Shown: one piece after another, positions 26,461 through 35,531 of the stretch | Position numbering within the stretch: position 1 is the stretch's first letter | How the letters are laid out: each line of letters begins with the position of its first letter | Assembly: GCA_029856125.1 (NCBI GenBank) | Contig: JAHQWJ010000014.1 | Location: 159,085 to 223,084, forward strand | Direction of reading: 5' to 3' | DNA from: Promethearchaeia archaeon | GTDB lineage: Archaea; Asgardarchaeota; Lokiarchaeia; Sigyniarchaeales; SOKP01 | DNA: 64,000 nt | The notes under the pieces: model-generated | Databases searched by the model: none | Told to the model about the DNA's origin: nothing | The model's input: only the letters and a program-made list of their open reading frames with translations | Position numbers and translations under genes: made by a program

Positions 26461-28647
26461 TTACTTTCTTTTTACGCATTGCTCTTTAGAGATTTGGTAA
26501 TTTGCACAATTAGAGCAGAAACCATTAGTACCTTCTTCTTTAAAGCTATCACTCCAACATTTTGGACAGATATAATAGATAAGACTTTTATTGTTCTTCC
26601 TTTTTTGTATCTTGAACACATTAAAACCACATTTTAAACAATTCGTGGATTTTAATATGGTAATCCTTCCAGTTTTTGGAACTGAGAGGTAAGTCTTACA
26701 ATTTCTATCAGAACACGCTAGGAATCTTTTCTTTTGTGAAGTTGTTACTAATTTCATAGGATAATTTTTACAAGTTGGGCATTTTGAAGTAGTCTGAGGA
26801 AAATTTTTTTGAGAAGTTTGTTGCATTGTTGTTTTTAAATTAGCTTTAACGCTATCAAACTTTATGGTTATCGCATTTTTCTCATTCCGAAATTTATCAA
26901 ATAAAGCTAAAAAAATCTTTTTTACAGTTGAAACGACATTTTCCTTTGTTTTTCTTTTTTCTTTTACATCTTCGAGCAAATTTTCAACAAATCGGGTAAA
27001 CTCAGGTTTTAAAAATGGTAACCACACCTTAATTAGCTCTTGGATAAGAAATTTACCCCATTCAGTTATTTTAAAGCGATTTTTAGCAATATTATAAGTT
27101 AATTTACGATCTACCAGAATTCTTATTATTGTTGGACGAGTGGATTTTGTTCCTAAATGTTCCTTCTCCATCAATTTCAATAAAGTGGTATCGGTGTAAT
27201 GTGGTGGAGGTTGAGTTGCCTTTTCATCCAAAAGGATTTCTTTAACCGGAAGTTCCTTAGCTTCGATCTCGAATGCTGGTTGATAAGGTTTTTTCAAAAA
27301 TGGTGCGATTTCGTAAAACCCACTCTGGGTTAACGACACGAGACGGGATGAAAAGAGTTCATCTTTGATTGAAAGTTTTAATTTAATTCTCAATTCCTTT
27401 GATTTCTCACCGAAAAGGGCTAAATAATGTCGTGCTAAAATATCGTATACTTTTTTTTGGAGATTATTTTCTAATTTAGAGCTAGCTTGTTCTAAACTTA
27501 CTAAGGGAGTAATGGGTGGATGGTCTCCAGCGTCAACTTTTCCTATTGTGGGTTTCAATCGATTTCCTCTAAATAACTTTACTACGTAATTCCCATAATT
27601 CATATGGGGCTTGAAATTTTCTAAGTATGAAACATGGTTAAAATTTGGGCTATATTTATCGCTATCAGTTCTTGGATAAGAGATAATTTGATTTAAGTAT
27701 AGAGAATTCATGGCATTCATGACAGATTTTGCGCTAGTTCTTAAGATTCTGGTTAACAATACAAGAGCTTTTGAAGTATTCAATGGCGTTGGTGGATTAA
27801 TTAATGCGGATTCTTTGGTATTGTTTAATATTATTGCTATTTTTTCGTTTTTAATTTTTTGAAATATGGCTTTCGCTTCAGATTCTTTCTCTTTAATGAA
27901 TGGATTCTCATTGTGCACAGCTTTTATTATATAATTTTTATGCTCTAAATTAGCGGTAATCGTCCAATATGGTTCAGGGATAAATTTTTCGATCTCTCTG
28001 TCTCTTAAATAAATCAAATAGAGTAATGAAGTTTGTACTCTACCTATCGACACAAATTTATTATTAATCTCATTTAGTATTGGCTTGAACGTATTTGTGA
28101 CTTCCCTAGTGCTTGAAAAACCAATAATTGCGTCAATAATTGCTCTTGCTTCCCCTGTTTCTCCCCAGCTCCATTTAGGGGAAATTAAATTTCTATATTT
28201 TGAAACGATCTCTTTTTTTTCTAATGAACTTAACCATAACTGGTTTACTTTAATATTTCTATTAGCTTTAATTACATAAGGAAGTGCGTCAAAAAGTCCA
28301 ATATTACACCCTTCGACATCGGCGTCAGTTGCAATTACACATTCGTCGCATTTTTTAGCGAAGTCGATTAAAGCTTTGATATATGGATTAGCATAGCTGA
28401 TGGCGACTTTATCGATTGAATTTGGTTTTGTAATGATTTCTCTTGGATCTGAATTAGTCCAGCTTTTAAATTGATCGGTGTTTCTATACTCTAAAATATG
28501 ACCTCGAAGAGGAACAACATAAATATTCTTAGAAGGTATTTGATAGACTTTTAGGTATTTTGATCTGTTTATGACCGTAACTTGACCTAACGCCTCTGCG
28601 ATTCTTTGAGCTGCTTTATTTTTTTCAGATATTATTAAAGTCGGCAT
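26461..28647 (-). CDS. topA: DNA topoisomerase I, type IA
   Basis: The 728-residue protein relaxes negatively supercoiled DNA by single-strand passage. It has the Toprim domain (TLIISEKNKAAQRIAEAL; acidic motif TDADVEG near residue 107-113) and the catalytic core with active-site Tyr324 in IISYPRTDSDKYSP. The C-terminal tail holds several four-cysteine zinc motifs (for example CPTCKNYP, CLKCGFN, CPKCW and CSNC). The length is normal for archaeal TopA or Top3-like enzymes. Start ATG at 28647 gives the standard MPTLIISEKN start. It is convergent with the winged-helix gene, about 20 bases from its stop, and head-to-tail with the kinase gene upstream. Confidence 0.95.
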   Translation of the reverse strand: MPTLIISEKNKAAQRIAEALGQVTVINRSKYLKVYQIPSKNIYVVPLRGHILEYRNTDQFKSWTNSDPREIITKPNSIDKVAISYANPYIKALIDFAKKCDECVIATDADVEGCNIGLFDALPYVIKANRNIKVNQLWLSSLEKKEIVSKYRNLISPKWSWGETGEARAIIDAIIGFSSTREVTNTFKPILNEINNKFVSIGRVQTSLLYLIYLRDREIEKFIPEPYWTITANLEHKNYIIKAVHNENPFIKEKESEAKAIFQKIKNEKIAIILNNTKESALINPPTPLNTSKALVLLTRILRTSAKSVMNAMNSLYLNQIISYPRTDSDKYSPNFNHVSYLENFKPHMNYGNYVVKLFRGNRLKPTIGKVDAGDHPPITPLVSLEQASSKLENNLQKKVYDILARHYLALFGEKSKELRIKLKLSIKDELFSSRLVSLTQSGFYEIAPFLKKPYQPAFEIEAKELPVKEILLDEKATQPPPHYTDTTLLKLMEKEHLGTKSTRPTIIRILVDRKLTYNIAKNRFKITEWGKFLIQELIKVWLPFLKPEFTRFVENLLEDVKEKRKTKENVVSTVKKIFLALFDKFRNEKNAITIKFDSVKANLKTTMQQTSQKNFPQTTSKCPTCKNYPMKLVTTSQKKRFLACSDRNCKTYLSVPKTGRITILKSTNCLKCGFNVFKIQKRKNNKSLIYYICPKCWSDSFKEEGTNGFCSNCANYQISKEQCVKRK

Positions 28648-28818
28648 TAGGTTATAGCTATTTCAAGCTTTTATAAATAACAATAGATCCATATATTTGT
28701 AATCTATTTCTAATTGTTTTTAAAAAACACACATCTAATTTGAATAAGAAAATTCCTCCTATTATAATTTTTTATTATCGATATCGGCTTGACTTAATAA
28801 TCTTTTAAGAAAAGGGGT

Positions 28819-31800
28819 TTATTGTTTTGGAAGAGTAAAGCTAAATTCAGCCCCAAAATCTCTTCCTTTTGATTCAACCCATATTTTTCCTCCATGTGCT
28901 TCTATAAAACCCCTAGCAATATACAATCCTAACCCCGTTCCTTTATCTAAAGTAGAATATCCATCAGCTCCTTGTTCAATTGTCACGAATTTACCAAAGA
29001 GCTTTTGAATTTCTTCTGGAGTCAGTCCTTGTCCGTTATCTTTTATTTTGAATAGAACTTTTTCATCTTCTTCTACAACAGAGATATCGATTTTCCCATT
29101 CTTGGGAGTAAATTTGACCGCATTTGATAAAAGATTCAAAATAGCTTGCGTAATTCTAAAGTTATCTACTCTCATATTAAGATTTTCTGAGATGTCAATA
29201 TTAACCGTTAAATCTTTCTGGCTAACTTGAAATTCTAAATCAGAAAGACAACTCTTTATCATTTTATGAATGTTTTCTTCTCTTTTAACTAACTCTACCT
29301 TTTTTGCTTCGATTTTCATTACATCTAATAATCTATTAATATACCCATCTAACCGATGTACATTATTCAGAACCCTATTTAAGTCCTCCTTAACCTCCTC
29401 TTTCAATCCCTTTTCCCTTAAAAGGATCAGATCTACATACCCTCCTACTGATATTAAAGGTGTTTTTAAGTCGTGAGCAGCAATGCTAATAAAATCTGTC
29501 TTTAACCTATCTAATTCTTTCAATTCAATATTCTGTTGTCTTAGCATTCTTTCAGATTCTTTTAATTTCTCTTCAGCGAGTTTTTTTTCAGTAATATCTT
29601 GTATTATTGCTAGAATCATTAGTTCCCCGCCTATACTAACGGTAGACAATTCAGATTCAGTCCACATAGCTTTTTTATCTTTGTTATAAATTTTTGTAAT
29701 TTGAGGTCTCATTATTGGATCAGATGGTTCCCCTTTAGACATCAAATCCTGAACCATTCTCAATCCAGGCAATGTTTCTTTGGGAAAAATATCAGTAAGA
29801 GTCAAATATTTTTTATCAATAAGGTCTTCTTCTTGATAACCAAAGAGTTTCGTTGTTGCCTTGTTCATTTCAATGATTTTGCCTTCAAAATTTAAAAGTA
29901 CGATACTAAATGGAGAATTCTCAAATAAATGGCGATATTTCTCCTCTGATTCTTTTAGTTTTTTTTCAGCTCGTTTCCGATCAGTAATATCGTGAAAAGT
30001 AACCGCAAAATATCCTTTTTTCGTTGAATAACTTGAGACGATATACCAACGATCAAGTGGTTCTGAATAATCTTCTGCAGTTAGAGGCTCTCCTGTAAGA
30101 CCTACATTCCCATACCTTCCAATCCAATCTGCAGGATCATTTTCAATTCCGGGCAATACTTCGGTTACAGTCTTTCCGATTATTTCACTTACTTTTAAGC
30201 CAGTCAGTTTTTCAAATTGACTATTTGCTTCTATGAATCTATAATCGATTGGTATGTTATCATCGTTCACTAACACCTCGGAATAGGCAAAACCCGAATT
30301 CATATTTTCAAACAATAAACGATATTTTTCTTCGGATTCTTTTATTTCTTGTTTGGCTAAATTTTGATTTGTAACATCGGTAATAAGAGCTAAATCAGCT
30401 AATCTACCTAAATAATTAATAGTTTTACCGTAAGAATCTATCCATTTAATTTTTCCACTTTTCGTAATTATCCTATAAGAGCTGTACGATGGGAGATCGG
30501 GATCACCCGTTTGTCTTCCCTTCATGTATTCAATGGCTTGTTTTCGATCTTCGGGAAAAATATTGTTTATTAATTCTTTTGGTGTCCATTCCATCATTTC
30601 ATCCGTTGTATATTCATTAATAGCTAACATCGCATTGTTGACATACTTAATGTTGTCATCTTGAATAATTGCTATTCCAATTGTTGAATGTTCAGTAATG
30701 GTCCTAAACTTCTCTTCTGATTCTTTTAACTCTTGTTCAGCTTTCCTACGATTAGAAATGTCTAAGACCGTTACTAAATCTGCAGGTCTACCCATATATT
30801 CAATAGTCTTAGAATAATTGTCCAGCCATTTAATACTTCCCTTCTTATCAAAAATTCGATAATTATATTGGGATATGTAATCTAATGAACCGCTTTGTTT
30901 TTTTCTTAATTGTTCTACAACCCAGTTTCTATCCTCTGGATGAATGCTTTGAAAAATATCCATTGGACTAAATTCTTTTACTTCATCAACATCATAACCA
31001 GCTAAAGTAGCAAATTGTTGATTTACATATTTAATTTTATTATCTTGTATAATCGCGATACCCATTAAAGAACTTTCAGCAATAGTTCTAAATTTTTGTT
31101 CAGACTCTCTAAGCTCCTTAGTTCTTTCTTGTACCTTTTTTTCTAATTCCTTATTTAAAATCTTCAGTTCTTCTTCAGATTTCTGTAATTTTAAGCCGGC
31201 TATTTTTTTTTCAGTGATATCTTGCATTATAACTTGAATAAGCGTTTCGTCTCCCAGCTTAATTTTTGAACTAGTTATATGTATCCACTTTTCTATCCCA
31301 TCTGCTCGTGTCATTTTAAATTCTAAGGCTTTCATTGGTTTGTCTTGAACAAAGTTTTCAAATTTACTCTTAAAAAAAGGAATGAAATATTCTGGTCTTT
31401 CAAGCATTCCTAATACTTCTACAAAATTTTTCCCTACAAGATTTCCTCTCGTGTGTTTCGAGAACATTATGTTTGTAGTTGGATTACAATCAATTAGTAC
31501 GCCATTTAAGTCAACTATCCAAATTGCATAAGGAGAACTTTCAAATAAGTGCCTGTATTTCTCTTCTGATTGTTTAAGCTTAAGTTCTAAGTTAAATTTC
31601 TCAGTAATGTCTTTACTTATCCCATAGAAACCTATTTTTTTACCATAAGATTCTTTATTTAAATAAACGGAGGATTCAACAATGACTTTTGTATTCCCTT
31701 TATCAATGAACTCAAATTGGAAGTGTTCTTGTTGTAAACCAGATTTATAAACCGCATTAAATTTTTTAATGACCTTCCTCTTATTTTCGTCGTCCATAAG

Positions 31801-32439
31801 TTGTTTATAATTTTTACCCATCATTTCGTTTAATGAATAACCAGTCATTTGAGTGAAGGATTTGTTCATATATGTGAAATTTCCTTCTAAATCCACTTCA
31901 AAATATGCTTCTTTTATATTATCAATTATTTGTCTGTATTTTTTTTCAAAAGCTATAGATTTTTGAAACGAAGCTTTTTCGTCCTTAGTTAGGAGTAGCT
32001 TCCAAAATCGGATTTCTTGCATGTTTTCAGCTAATTTTTTAAATTCTTCCTCGTTTTTATTCCATTCTTCTTCCTTCTTTTTGAATTGAGTAATATCTCG
32101 AGTTGTAATCAAATATTTGGTTTCTTGTGCTTCGTTTTTGAATAAGCGCCCTCTAAATTCATAAAATCTGAAGTTATCACCATAACGAACCCTTAACGTT
32201 ACTGCTGCTTGTTCAAGCTTTGACACATTTTGGAGAAAATCCACGCCACGATGAGAATCGTTGGGATGCAAAATGTCAGTTATTTTACCTCCTAAGCTTG
32301 TCAAACCTAAGTTTTTCAAATGAAGATTTTCTGTAGCATATTCAATCTCGTAATCTTTGTTTAAAATAAAGATGGGATCGTCGAGATATTCTTTTAGGAC
32401 GTCCCCTATATTATAGCCAAAATTAGTAGTTGATACCAT
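28819..32439 (-). CDS. soluble multi-PAS sensor histidine kinase
   Basis: The 1206-residue protein has about seven PAS domains in series. Typical boundaries are YRQIIDNI, YRHLFESSP, FRTIAESS, FRTITEHS, YRLLFENM and YRHLFENSP, several followed by PAC motifs (DITEKK, DISNRR, DITDRK). A HisKA domain follows with phospho-acceptor His989 (AAHDLKTP) and then a HATPase domain with N box NLLSNAVKFTP, DNGQGL and GTGLGLYIARGF. No membrane helix or signal peptide is present, so it senses cytosolic cues. No response regulator gene is adjacent. Ligands of the PAS domains cannot be told; no obvious haem or flavin residues were assigned. Start ATG at 32439. Confidence 0.95.
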   Translation of the reverse strand: MVSTTNFGYNIGDVLKEYLDDPIFILNKDYEIEYATENLHLKNLGLTSLGGKITDILHPNDSHRGVDFLQNVSKLEQAAVTLRVRYGDNFRFYEFRGRLFKNEAQETKYLITTRDITQFKKKEEEWNKNEEEFKKLAENMQEIRFWKLLLTKDEKASFQKSIAFEKKYRQIIDNIKEAYFEVDLEGNFTYMNKSFTQMTGYSLNEMMGKNYKQLMDDENKRKVIKKFNAVYKSGLQQEHFQFEFIDKGNTKVIVESSVYLNKESYGKKIGFYGISKDITEKFNLELKLKQSEEKYRHLFESSPYAIWIVDLNGVLIDCNPTTNIMFSKHTRGNLVGKNFVEVLGMLERPEYFIPFFKSKFENFVQDKPMKALEFKMTRADGIEKWIHITSSKIKLGDETLIQVIMQDITEKKIAGLKLQKSEEELKILNKELEKKVQERTKELRESEQKFRTIAESSLMGIAIIQDNKIKYVNQQFATLAGYDVDEVKEFSPMDIFQSIHPEDRNWVVEQLRKKQSGSLDYISQYNYRIFDKKGSIKWLDNYSKTIEYMGRPADLVTVLDISNRRKAEQELKESEEKFRTITEHSTIGIAIIQDDNIKYVNNAMLAINEYTTDEMMEWTPKELINNIFPEDRKQAIEYMKGRQTGDPDLPSYSSYRIITKSGKIKWIDSYGKTINYLGRLADLALITDVTNQNLAKQEIKESEEKYRLLFENMNSGFAYSEVLVNDDNIPIDYRFIEANSQFEKLTGLKVSEIIGKTVTEVLPGIENDPADWIGRYGNVGLTGEPLTAEDYSEPLDRWYIVSSYSTKKGYFAVTFHDITDRKRAEKKLKESEEKYRHLFENSPFSIVLLNFEGKIIEMNKATTKLFGYQEEDLIDKKYLTLTDIFPKETLPGLRMVQDLMSKGEPSDPIMRPQITKIYNKDKKAMWTESELSTVSIGGELMILAIIQDITEKKLAEEKLKESERMLRQQNIELKELDRLKTDFISIAAHDLKTPLISVGGYVDLILLREKGLKEEVKEDLNRVLNNVHRLDGYINRLLDVMKIEAKKVELVKREENIHKMIKSCLSDLEFQVSQKDLTVNIDISENLNMRVDNFRITQAILNLLSNAVKFTPKNGKIDISVVEEDEKVLFKIKDNGQGLTPEEIQKLFGKFVTIEQGADGYSTLDKGTGLGLYIARGFIEAHGGKIWVESKGRDFGAEFSFTLPKQ

Positions 32440-32596
32440 TTTACCTAAAGACCTCTTGAACTTATTAGATATTAAGTTCTTAATTTATATTTTAGTAAAG
32501 ATTTTTAATAATGTTATTCTTTCCAACAACTAAAAGTTGTTATGTAAAAATTATAAGCAAACATATCTAATCTCTTATAAAGTAATAAATAGTATT

Positions 32597-33199
32597 ATGG
32601 TTAATATCGAACCTTCTTTTGAAATCGATGAGAAAGGACGAGTTATCTGTCAATCTCACTCAAGATATCCCTATTTTATTCAACCAGGTAAAACATATTT
32701 TGAGGAAAGAAAGATGGAGAAAGAATTAACATGCCTTACTTGTTCACATTATAAAAATGACGATTGCTATTTTCCTAGGTCTGAAATTGATAAAATAGAG
32801 TTAGATCGGTTAACTAGGTCACTATTTCAATGTAACCTATGCGGAAATAAAATCGACCTCATGCTAACTCTCATGCAAAAGATTTTTTACGAAGTAAAAT
32901 TCAATATGAAAATGCCCTTGGTTTGCTGTAATTGCTATGAGAGTCTAAAAAAGAAGAATTTTAAAGAATATTATAACAAACGAATTTGGGAATCGCTCAG
33001 TTTCTACCTCCCTAGTATCTTTTTACTATTTAATCCTTTTCCCTTTAATGCGATTGCAGTTGTAGGATATGTCGTATTTATTCTTATATCTAAAATAATT
33101 ATTAAGCAAAAGGCTCATTATAGCCTGTTTTTAATGGATATTATAAAGGGAAAAAAGTTTTACGATAAGAATTTTAAGGATAAAATTGAGTTACCCTAA
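32597..33199 (+). CDS. zinc-ribbon membrane protein, unknown function
   Basis: About 200 residues from ATG 32597; a TTG at 32537 in frame is less likely. The N-terminal half has Cys-rich clusters (CLTCSHYKNDDCYFP, about 52-66; CNLCGN and CCNCYE) suggesting two small zinc sites. One long hydrophobic segment lies near residues 142-168 and may span the membrane once or twice. I do not recognise the family. The 3' end overlaps the 3' end of the convergent HAD gene by nine bases, so the two mRNAs are partly antisense. Confidence 0.65.
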   Translation: MVNIEPSFEIDEKGRVICQSHSRYPYFIQPGKTYFEERKMEKELTCLTCSHYKNDDCYFPRSEIDKIELDRLTRSLFQCNLCGNKIDLMLTLMQKIFYEVKFNMKMPLVCCNCYESLKKKNFKEYYNKRIWESLSFYLPSIFLLFNPFPFNAIAVVGYVVFILISKIIIKQKAHYSLFLMDIIKGKKFYDKNFKDKIELP

Positions 33200-34300
33200 A
33201 TTTCCAGCCCATCCCCTTACTTTTTTTCGCATTTTCTTTTGTTTTTCGATAATCAAGTCAAGTTCTCGTTTAGACTTGTTTTTTAAATTCTCAATGTCTG
33301 GTACAAATTGATATTTAATAAAACAATTCTTGATTTCTCTTGATATTAATTCTTCAGGAATATTTCGAGGATTTGAACAAAATTCGTCGTAATTTTTCTC
33401 CCATAAGTCAAGAAAACTCTCAATAGATTCCTTATATTCAAAAATAGGCAAAGTTCCCAGATTATTTACAGTTGAAATAGCAACATTTGCCCTCCCTACG
33501 GTAAAACGATTACCGTTAAAAGAAACTGCTACTCCGCCTTCGTCCTTCAATCGTTGGAGCATATTAATGTCGGTGATCGAGTCTCCTAACGCAACCATTT
33601 CAGAAATTGGAATTTTATTCTTTTCTGATATTGCTTCAACGGCTAATTCTTTTCTAACGCCTCCTCTAACTTGAACTTGATTCATTGCATTAATATAATC
33701 TGATTCATGTTTGCTCCAAAAAAACTCGTTTAGATTTTCTAATACTGTGCTTAATTTTTTATTGTTTGCTAAAAATTGCTGGAAGATATTCTTAACTAAA
33801 AAATCTACATCGCTCTTGATATTCAGAAACGATTCCTTTGCCTCTTTTAGGTTTAATTCGGTGCAATATACGTGATCCCGTGGTATGTTTAAATATTTTG
33901 CCACGCTATAAGCAAAATGTGTATAACTTGTCGATATTATGTATATGTCCCATTTCTTCTTAAGAATCGTCATTAATTCTGTACAACCTGGAAGGAGTCC
34001 TAAATTTTGTTCTGCTAAACGAATCAATTCTTTATCTGAAAAACAAGACATATACAAAGGCGCAACTAATCTCAAAGTATCACCTGGTTGGTAATCAGTA
34101 ATATTTAATTCCTCTTTTACACCAGGAACCTCAATAAGATAGTCGTCATACTCAGAAAGCATCTCGAAAAATGTCCCGAAGTCAAAATCTTGTAATTCGA
34201 GAATAGTCTTCTTGTTTAATAATCGACTTAACTCCGCAGCAAAGTCTCTCGTGCTGATCGGACCTTCCAAATCCCAGCAACAAACATTTTTTTCTATCAC
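33191..34300 (-). CDS. HAD-superfamily protein of the COG4030/EhaR-like type
   Basis: The 369-residue protein starts (GTG at 34300) with the HAD motif I variant CCWDLEGPIST. It has motif II-like YIISTSYTHF near residue 125-134, and a late motif with MVALGDSITDINMLQRL (about 237-253). These match archaeal HAD proteins annotated as energy-converting hydrogenase A subunit R, although no hydrogenase genes are nearby. The first Asp of DxD/E is present, with Glu at the second position. A phosphatase or phosphotransferase activity is likely but untested. It overlaps the convergent zinc-ribbon gene by nine bases at the 3' end. Confidence 0.8.
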   Translation of the reverse strand: MIEKNVCCWDLEGPISTRDFAAELSRLLNKKTILELQDFDFGTFFEMLSEYDDYLIEVPGVKEELNITDYQPGDTLRLVAPLYMSCFSDKELIRLAEQNLGLLPGCTELMTILKKKWDIYIISTSYTHFAYSVAKYLNIPRDHVYCTELNLKEAKESFLNIKSDVDFLVKNIFQQFLANNKKLSTVLENLNEFFWSKHESDYINAMNQVQVRGGVRKELAVEAISEKNKIPISEMVALGDSITDINMLQRLKDEGGVAVSFNGNRFTVGRANVAISTVNNLGTLPIFEYKESIESFLDLWEKNYDEFCSNPRNIPEELISREIKNCFIKYQFVPDIENLKNKSKRELDLIIEKQKKMRKKVRGWAGNLG

Positions 34301-34424
34301 TTCTGATCAATTTTAGCGTTAATAGAGAAAAAGTAAAGATTTAGGCTATATGAGGTTTACTAAGATTGTTATTAAGATATTATTATATGCAAGAAAATAC
34401 AGTAAAAATTGCACAAGAAAAAGA

Positions 34425-34916
34425 CTACTTTGAAACTTTAAAAATATCTTGCATCGTTCGTTCTTTTTGATTCCTTCTAACTATTTCTCGCCAATTAGGT
34501 TGGATCGTATCAAAAGCGTTTTGAGCTAGTTTGAAAAGCTCGTCATCTGGAGAATCTAAGTAATGACTTATGAATTCTAAAGCTCTTTTATCTTTAATTC
34601 GTGTTAAACTTTCAATAATGAAAATAATCCTTAGTTTATCTGAATTGTTTTCAGGTTTTTTCATTTCTATTTCGAACTTTTCCAATATCCCTAATGTGGC
34701 TCTACCATCGCCAATTCGACCTAACGCTTCTATTATTCTGTTGACTACAACGGGGTTTGTTTCAATTTTTAACGCATGACATAGTAGGTTAACCGATCTA
34801 GCATCTCTAAGAAAGCCTACTTGTCTTGCTGATTCTGCTCTTTTCTCAGGATCTTTATCGTGAAGCATTTGTTTTATTAAATTATTGAAATTTATGTTCT
34901 TAGCTTGCCAAGCCAT
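34425..34916 (-). CDS. short HEAT-repeat protein
   Basis: The 163-residue protein contains about four HEAT-type helical repeats (AESARQVGFLRDARSVNLL, VNRIIEALGRIGDGRATL, SLTRIKDKRALEFI). It ends in a basic NQKERTMQDIFKVSK tail. Such proteins are usually scaffolds. It is a smaller relative in style of the 20986-22512 protein. The ATG at 34916 has no obvious Shine-Dalgarno site. The function is not recognised. Confidence 0.75.
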   Translation of the reverse strand: MAWQAKNINFNNLIKQMLHDKDPEKRAESARQVGFLRDARSVNLLCHALKIETNPVVVNRIIEALGRIGDGRATLGILEKFEIEMKKPENNSDKLRIIFIIESLTRIKDKRALEFISHYLDSPDDELFKLAQNAFDTIQPNWREIVRRNQKERTMQDIFKVSK

Positions 34917-35015
34917 AATATATGTAGAATTAAATTCGAAATTATTATAATTTGATCTTTATAAAAAATAATCTTTCGAGTAATTCATTAGATAGTATAA
35001 AATTTGAGCCAGATA

Positions 35016-35063
35016 TTATTGTAAGAGAGAGTTCATGTGATCGATTCTTTTTTGCAATAACAA
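35016..35063 (-). pseudogene. relic of a purD 3' end
   Basis: Read on the minus strand this stretch encodes LLQKRIDHMNSLL then Gln and a stop, almost identical to the C-terminus of the complete purD at 35532-37871, with third-position differences. The matching part spans about 45 bases; the rest of purD is not recognisable. It lies about 0.5 kb downstream of the intact gene in the same orientation. It is probably the remnant of an earlier duplication or recombination. Confidence 0.6.
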
Positions 35064-35087
35064 TTCTCATATCTGGTTGTGACACTT

Positions 35088-35231
35088 ATCAAGCGATTAA
35101 ATATCTATTTCATGCTTTCTTCCTTCATTAGATATGACGAAAAAATTCTCTTTCATATAAGTTTCTTTAATATCTGAAGACTCTAGACTCGTCTCTTTTT
35201 TACAGTATTTTGTATAATTTTTCGTGATCAA
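35088..35231 (-). CDS. possible 47-residue protein
   Basis: A frame from TTG at 35231 to TGA encodes 47 residues, charged and with a plausible composition (CKKETSLESSDIKETYMKE and FFVISNEGRKHE). No Shine-Dalgarno site is seen and no family is recognised. It lies between the small two-helix membrane gene upstream and the purD relic. It could be part of the same decayed region rather than a living gene. Confidence 0.25.
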
Positions 35232-35263
35232 AATTCTGGAAAAAAAAAATGATCGATTGTCCA

Positions 35264-35464
35264 TCAATTTTCTTTTTTAATTCTTTTATAATCGGCAACA
35301 CAATAATGCCAGATTGCTTCAATTAAAAAGAATAAAGCTAGATAACCAAACACAGAAGACCACCATTCTAACTTATAATAAGACCAAATTAAAACCAATA
35401 TCATACCTGTAATCAATAAGATTGAGCTATGTACCTCTAGTTTAATTATATCATCCATTTTCAA
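35264..35464 (-). CDS. small two-helix membrane protein
   Basis: The 66-residue protein has two predicted membrane helices (about residues 13-28 and 37-53) and a basic C-terminal tail (YKRIKKEN). It lies directly downstream of purD on the same strand, 67 bases from its stop. No family is recognised. The reading frame has a good start (MKMDDIIKLE) but a weak ribosome site, so it may be co-transcribed with purD. Confidence 0.6.
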   Translation of the reverse strand: MKMDDIIKLEVHSSILLITGMILVLIWSYYKLEWWSSVFGYLALFFLIEAIWHYCVADYKRIKKEN

Positions 35465-35531
35465 ACCTCAAGATTAATTTTAATTTTAAAATGTTCCATA
35501 TAATAAATATTCACATGTGCATATTTTGATA

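Noticed and set aside
34387..34470. Plus-strand 27-residue frame starting ATGCAAGAAAAT
   Set aside because: It is short, overlaps the HEAT gene end and lacks a ribosome site; it is probably chance.
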